Shown: piece after piece, positions 22,732 to 23,408 of the stretch | Layout of the letters: each line of letters starts with the position of its first letter | How positions within the stretch are numbered: the stretch's first letter is position 1 | NCBI GenBank assembly: GCA_003176075.1 | Contig: PSRN01000224.1 | Location: 1 to 23,408 of the forward strand | Length of the DNA stretch: 23,408 nt | DNA from: Bdellovibrio sp. | Lineage (GTDB): Bacteria > Bdellovibrionota > Bdellovibrionia > Bdellovibrionales > Bdellovibrionaceae | Direction of reading: 5' to 3' | Position numbers and translations under genes: made by a program | Notes under the pieces: model-generated | Told to the model about the DNA's origin: nothing | What the model saw: only the letters and a program-made list of their open reading frames with translations | Databases searched by the model: none

Positions 22732-23408
22732 ATGATTGACGCTGAATGGAAAGACTGCCGCCTTGTCGCTTTTGACACCGAAACATCGGGAGCCTATCCG
22801 ATCGGTCATGAAATCGTGGAAATCGGGGCAGTGAAGTGGGAAGGCGGAAAAATAATCGATGAGTTTCAAACTCTGCTTCGGCTGTCCCGGCCGATGTCCG
22901 AGCAGGTGATCAAAATTCACGGGATCACGAACGAAATGGTCGAGCACGCCCCGCTGATTTTGGATCAGCTGCCACGCTTTCGCGAATTTCTTGCCGACGC
23001 TGTGGTGATCGCCCATCATGCCCCGTTTGACTTGGGTTTTCTGGTTTATGAATTGGAGCAAGCTCAGATTCCACTGCCCACCGGACCCATTCTTTGCTCA
23101 AGTCTTCTCGCGCGGGCTCTCATTCCCGAAGCCCCGAACCATCGCTTGCAAACGTTGCTCGGTTTTTTGCGTTTGCCGCAAGGAAAAGTCCATCGTGCCC
23201 TTGATGATGCCAAAGCTTGTTTGGAAATTGCGCTTGAATGTTTTCGACGAGTCGGAGAGCACGCAAACATCACCGAGATTGCCGCCAAGATGAAGAAATC
23301 TTTGCGGTGGGAAAACTACTTGGTGGGAAAATCGATGGATCAAAAACTCATTGCGATTTCACAGGCCATCCGGCGGGGTCAGTCGTTGCAAATCACTTAT
23401 GGAGGAGG
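22732..23408 (+). CDS. DEDDh 3'-5' exonuclease (DnaQ/PolC-epsilon type), partial
   Basis: The frame opens at the ATG immediately after the right repeat and runs off the window end, so the C-terminus is missing. The exonuclease domain (residues 10-170) has all catalytic positions: Asp15 and Glu17 in AFDTETSG, Asp100 in IAHHAPFDLGFL, His154 and Asp159 in VHRALDDA. LSRPMSEQVIKIHGIT is the standard motif of the DNA polymerase III epsilon-like family. After it comes SLRWENYLVGKSMDQKL and AISQAIRRGQSLQITYGG, which resembles the beginning of a WYL-type domain. It is likely a repair or proofreading nuclease fused to a second domain. No Shine-Dalgarno is visible in the repeat directly before the ATG. 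Confidence 0.9.
   Translation, partial: MIDAEWKDCRLVAFDTETSGAYPIGHEIVEIGAVKWEGGKIIDEFQTLLRLSRPMSEQVIKIHGITNEMVEHAPLILDQLPRFREFLADAVVIAHHAPFDLGFLVYELEQAQIPLPTGPILCSSLLARALIPEAPNHRLQTLLGFLRLPQGKVHRALDDAKACLEIALECFRRVGEHANITEIAAKMKKSLRWENYLVGKSMDQKLIAISQAIRRGQSLQITYGG

Overview
The window reads as chromosomal DNA of a Gram-negative, flagellated bacterium. It carries an LPS heptose-pathway gene, DsbD, several predicted outer-membrane barrels and an adjacent motA-motB pair. The style (many secreted orphan proteins, dense coding, TTG starts behind strong Shine-Dalgarno sequences, a MotB with a degenerate OmpA-type domain) suggests a Bdellovibrionota / former-deltaproteobacterial lineage. That assignment is inference; no rRNA or tRNA gene was seen.

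Layout. 1-2 kb: a minus-strand coiled-coil protein and a VapBC-type toxin-antitoxin pair. 2.2-5.7 kb: a long imperfect hairpin just before a YkgJ-type cysteine-cluster protein, a predicted outer-membrane barrel, and a LysR regulator divergent from a HAD phosphatase, with a textbook T-N11-A box between them. 5.7-7.2 kb: a decayed fragment of a DUF1552/DUF1501-like gene, a secreted orphan and a hairpin-rich non-coding stretch. 7.2-9.1 kb: a plus-strand pair (Ala/Pro-rich anchored protein and a secreted barrel-like protein). 15.0-16.8 kb: a plus-strand coiled-coil protein and an SPFH/band-7 protein.

15.0-9.2 kb is a long minus-strand run, probably one or two operons: a 429-aa orphan, rluB-type pseudouridine synthase, a secreted protein with an 18-bp-repeat tail, prmA, rsmE (ATGA-coupled to prmA), an RDD membrane protein and rfaE2. 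It mixes ribosome modification (23S and 16S rRNA, L11) with one LPS-core heptose step. 18.9-17.0 kb is dsbD, divergent from motA-motB, which encode the flagellar stator.

Two features stand out. First, a 61-bp direct repeat (59/61 identical) lies exactly between the motB stop and the next segment, and again exactly up to the start codon of a DEDDh exonuclease. Between the copies is a visibly AT-richer insert with an SLT lysozyme-like enzyme (frameshifted) overlapping a secreted partner protein. This resembles a toxin/immunity-type cargo in a small accessory island. Second, a roughly 57-bp palindromic element with core GGTGCC-NNN-GGCACC is scattered through the window, both between genes and in frame inside coding regions (dsbD, and a tandem pair in the 429-aa orphan), comparable in behaviour to the palindromic elements that invade Rickettsia genes. 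Short tandem expansions in linkers of several other proteins add to a picture of repeat-driven linker growth.
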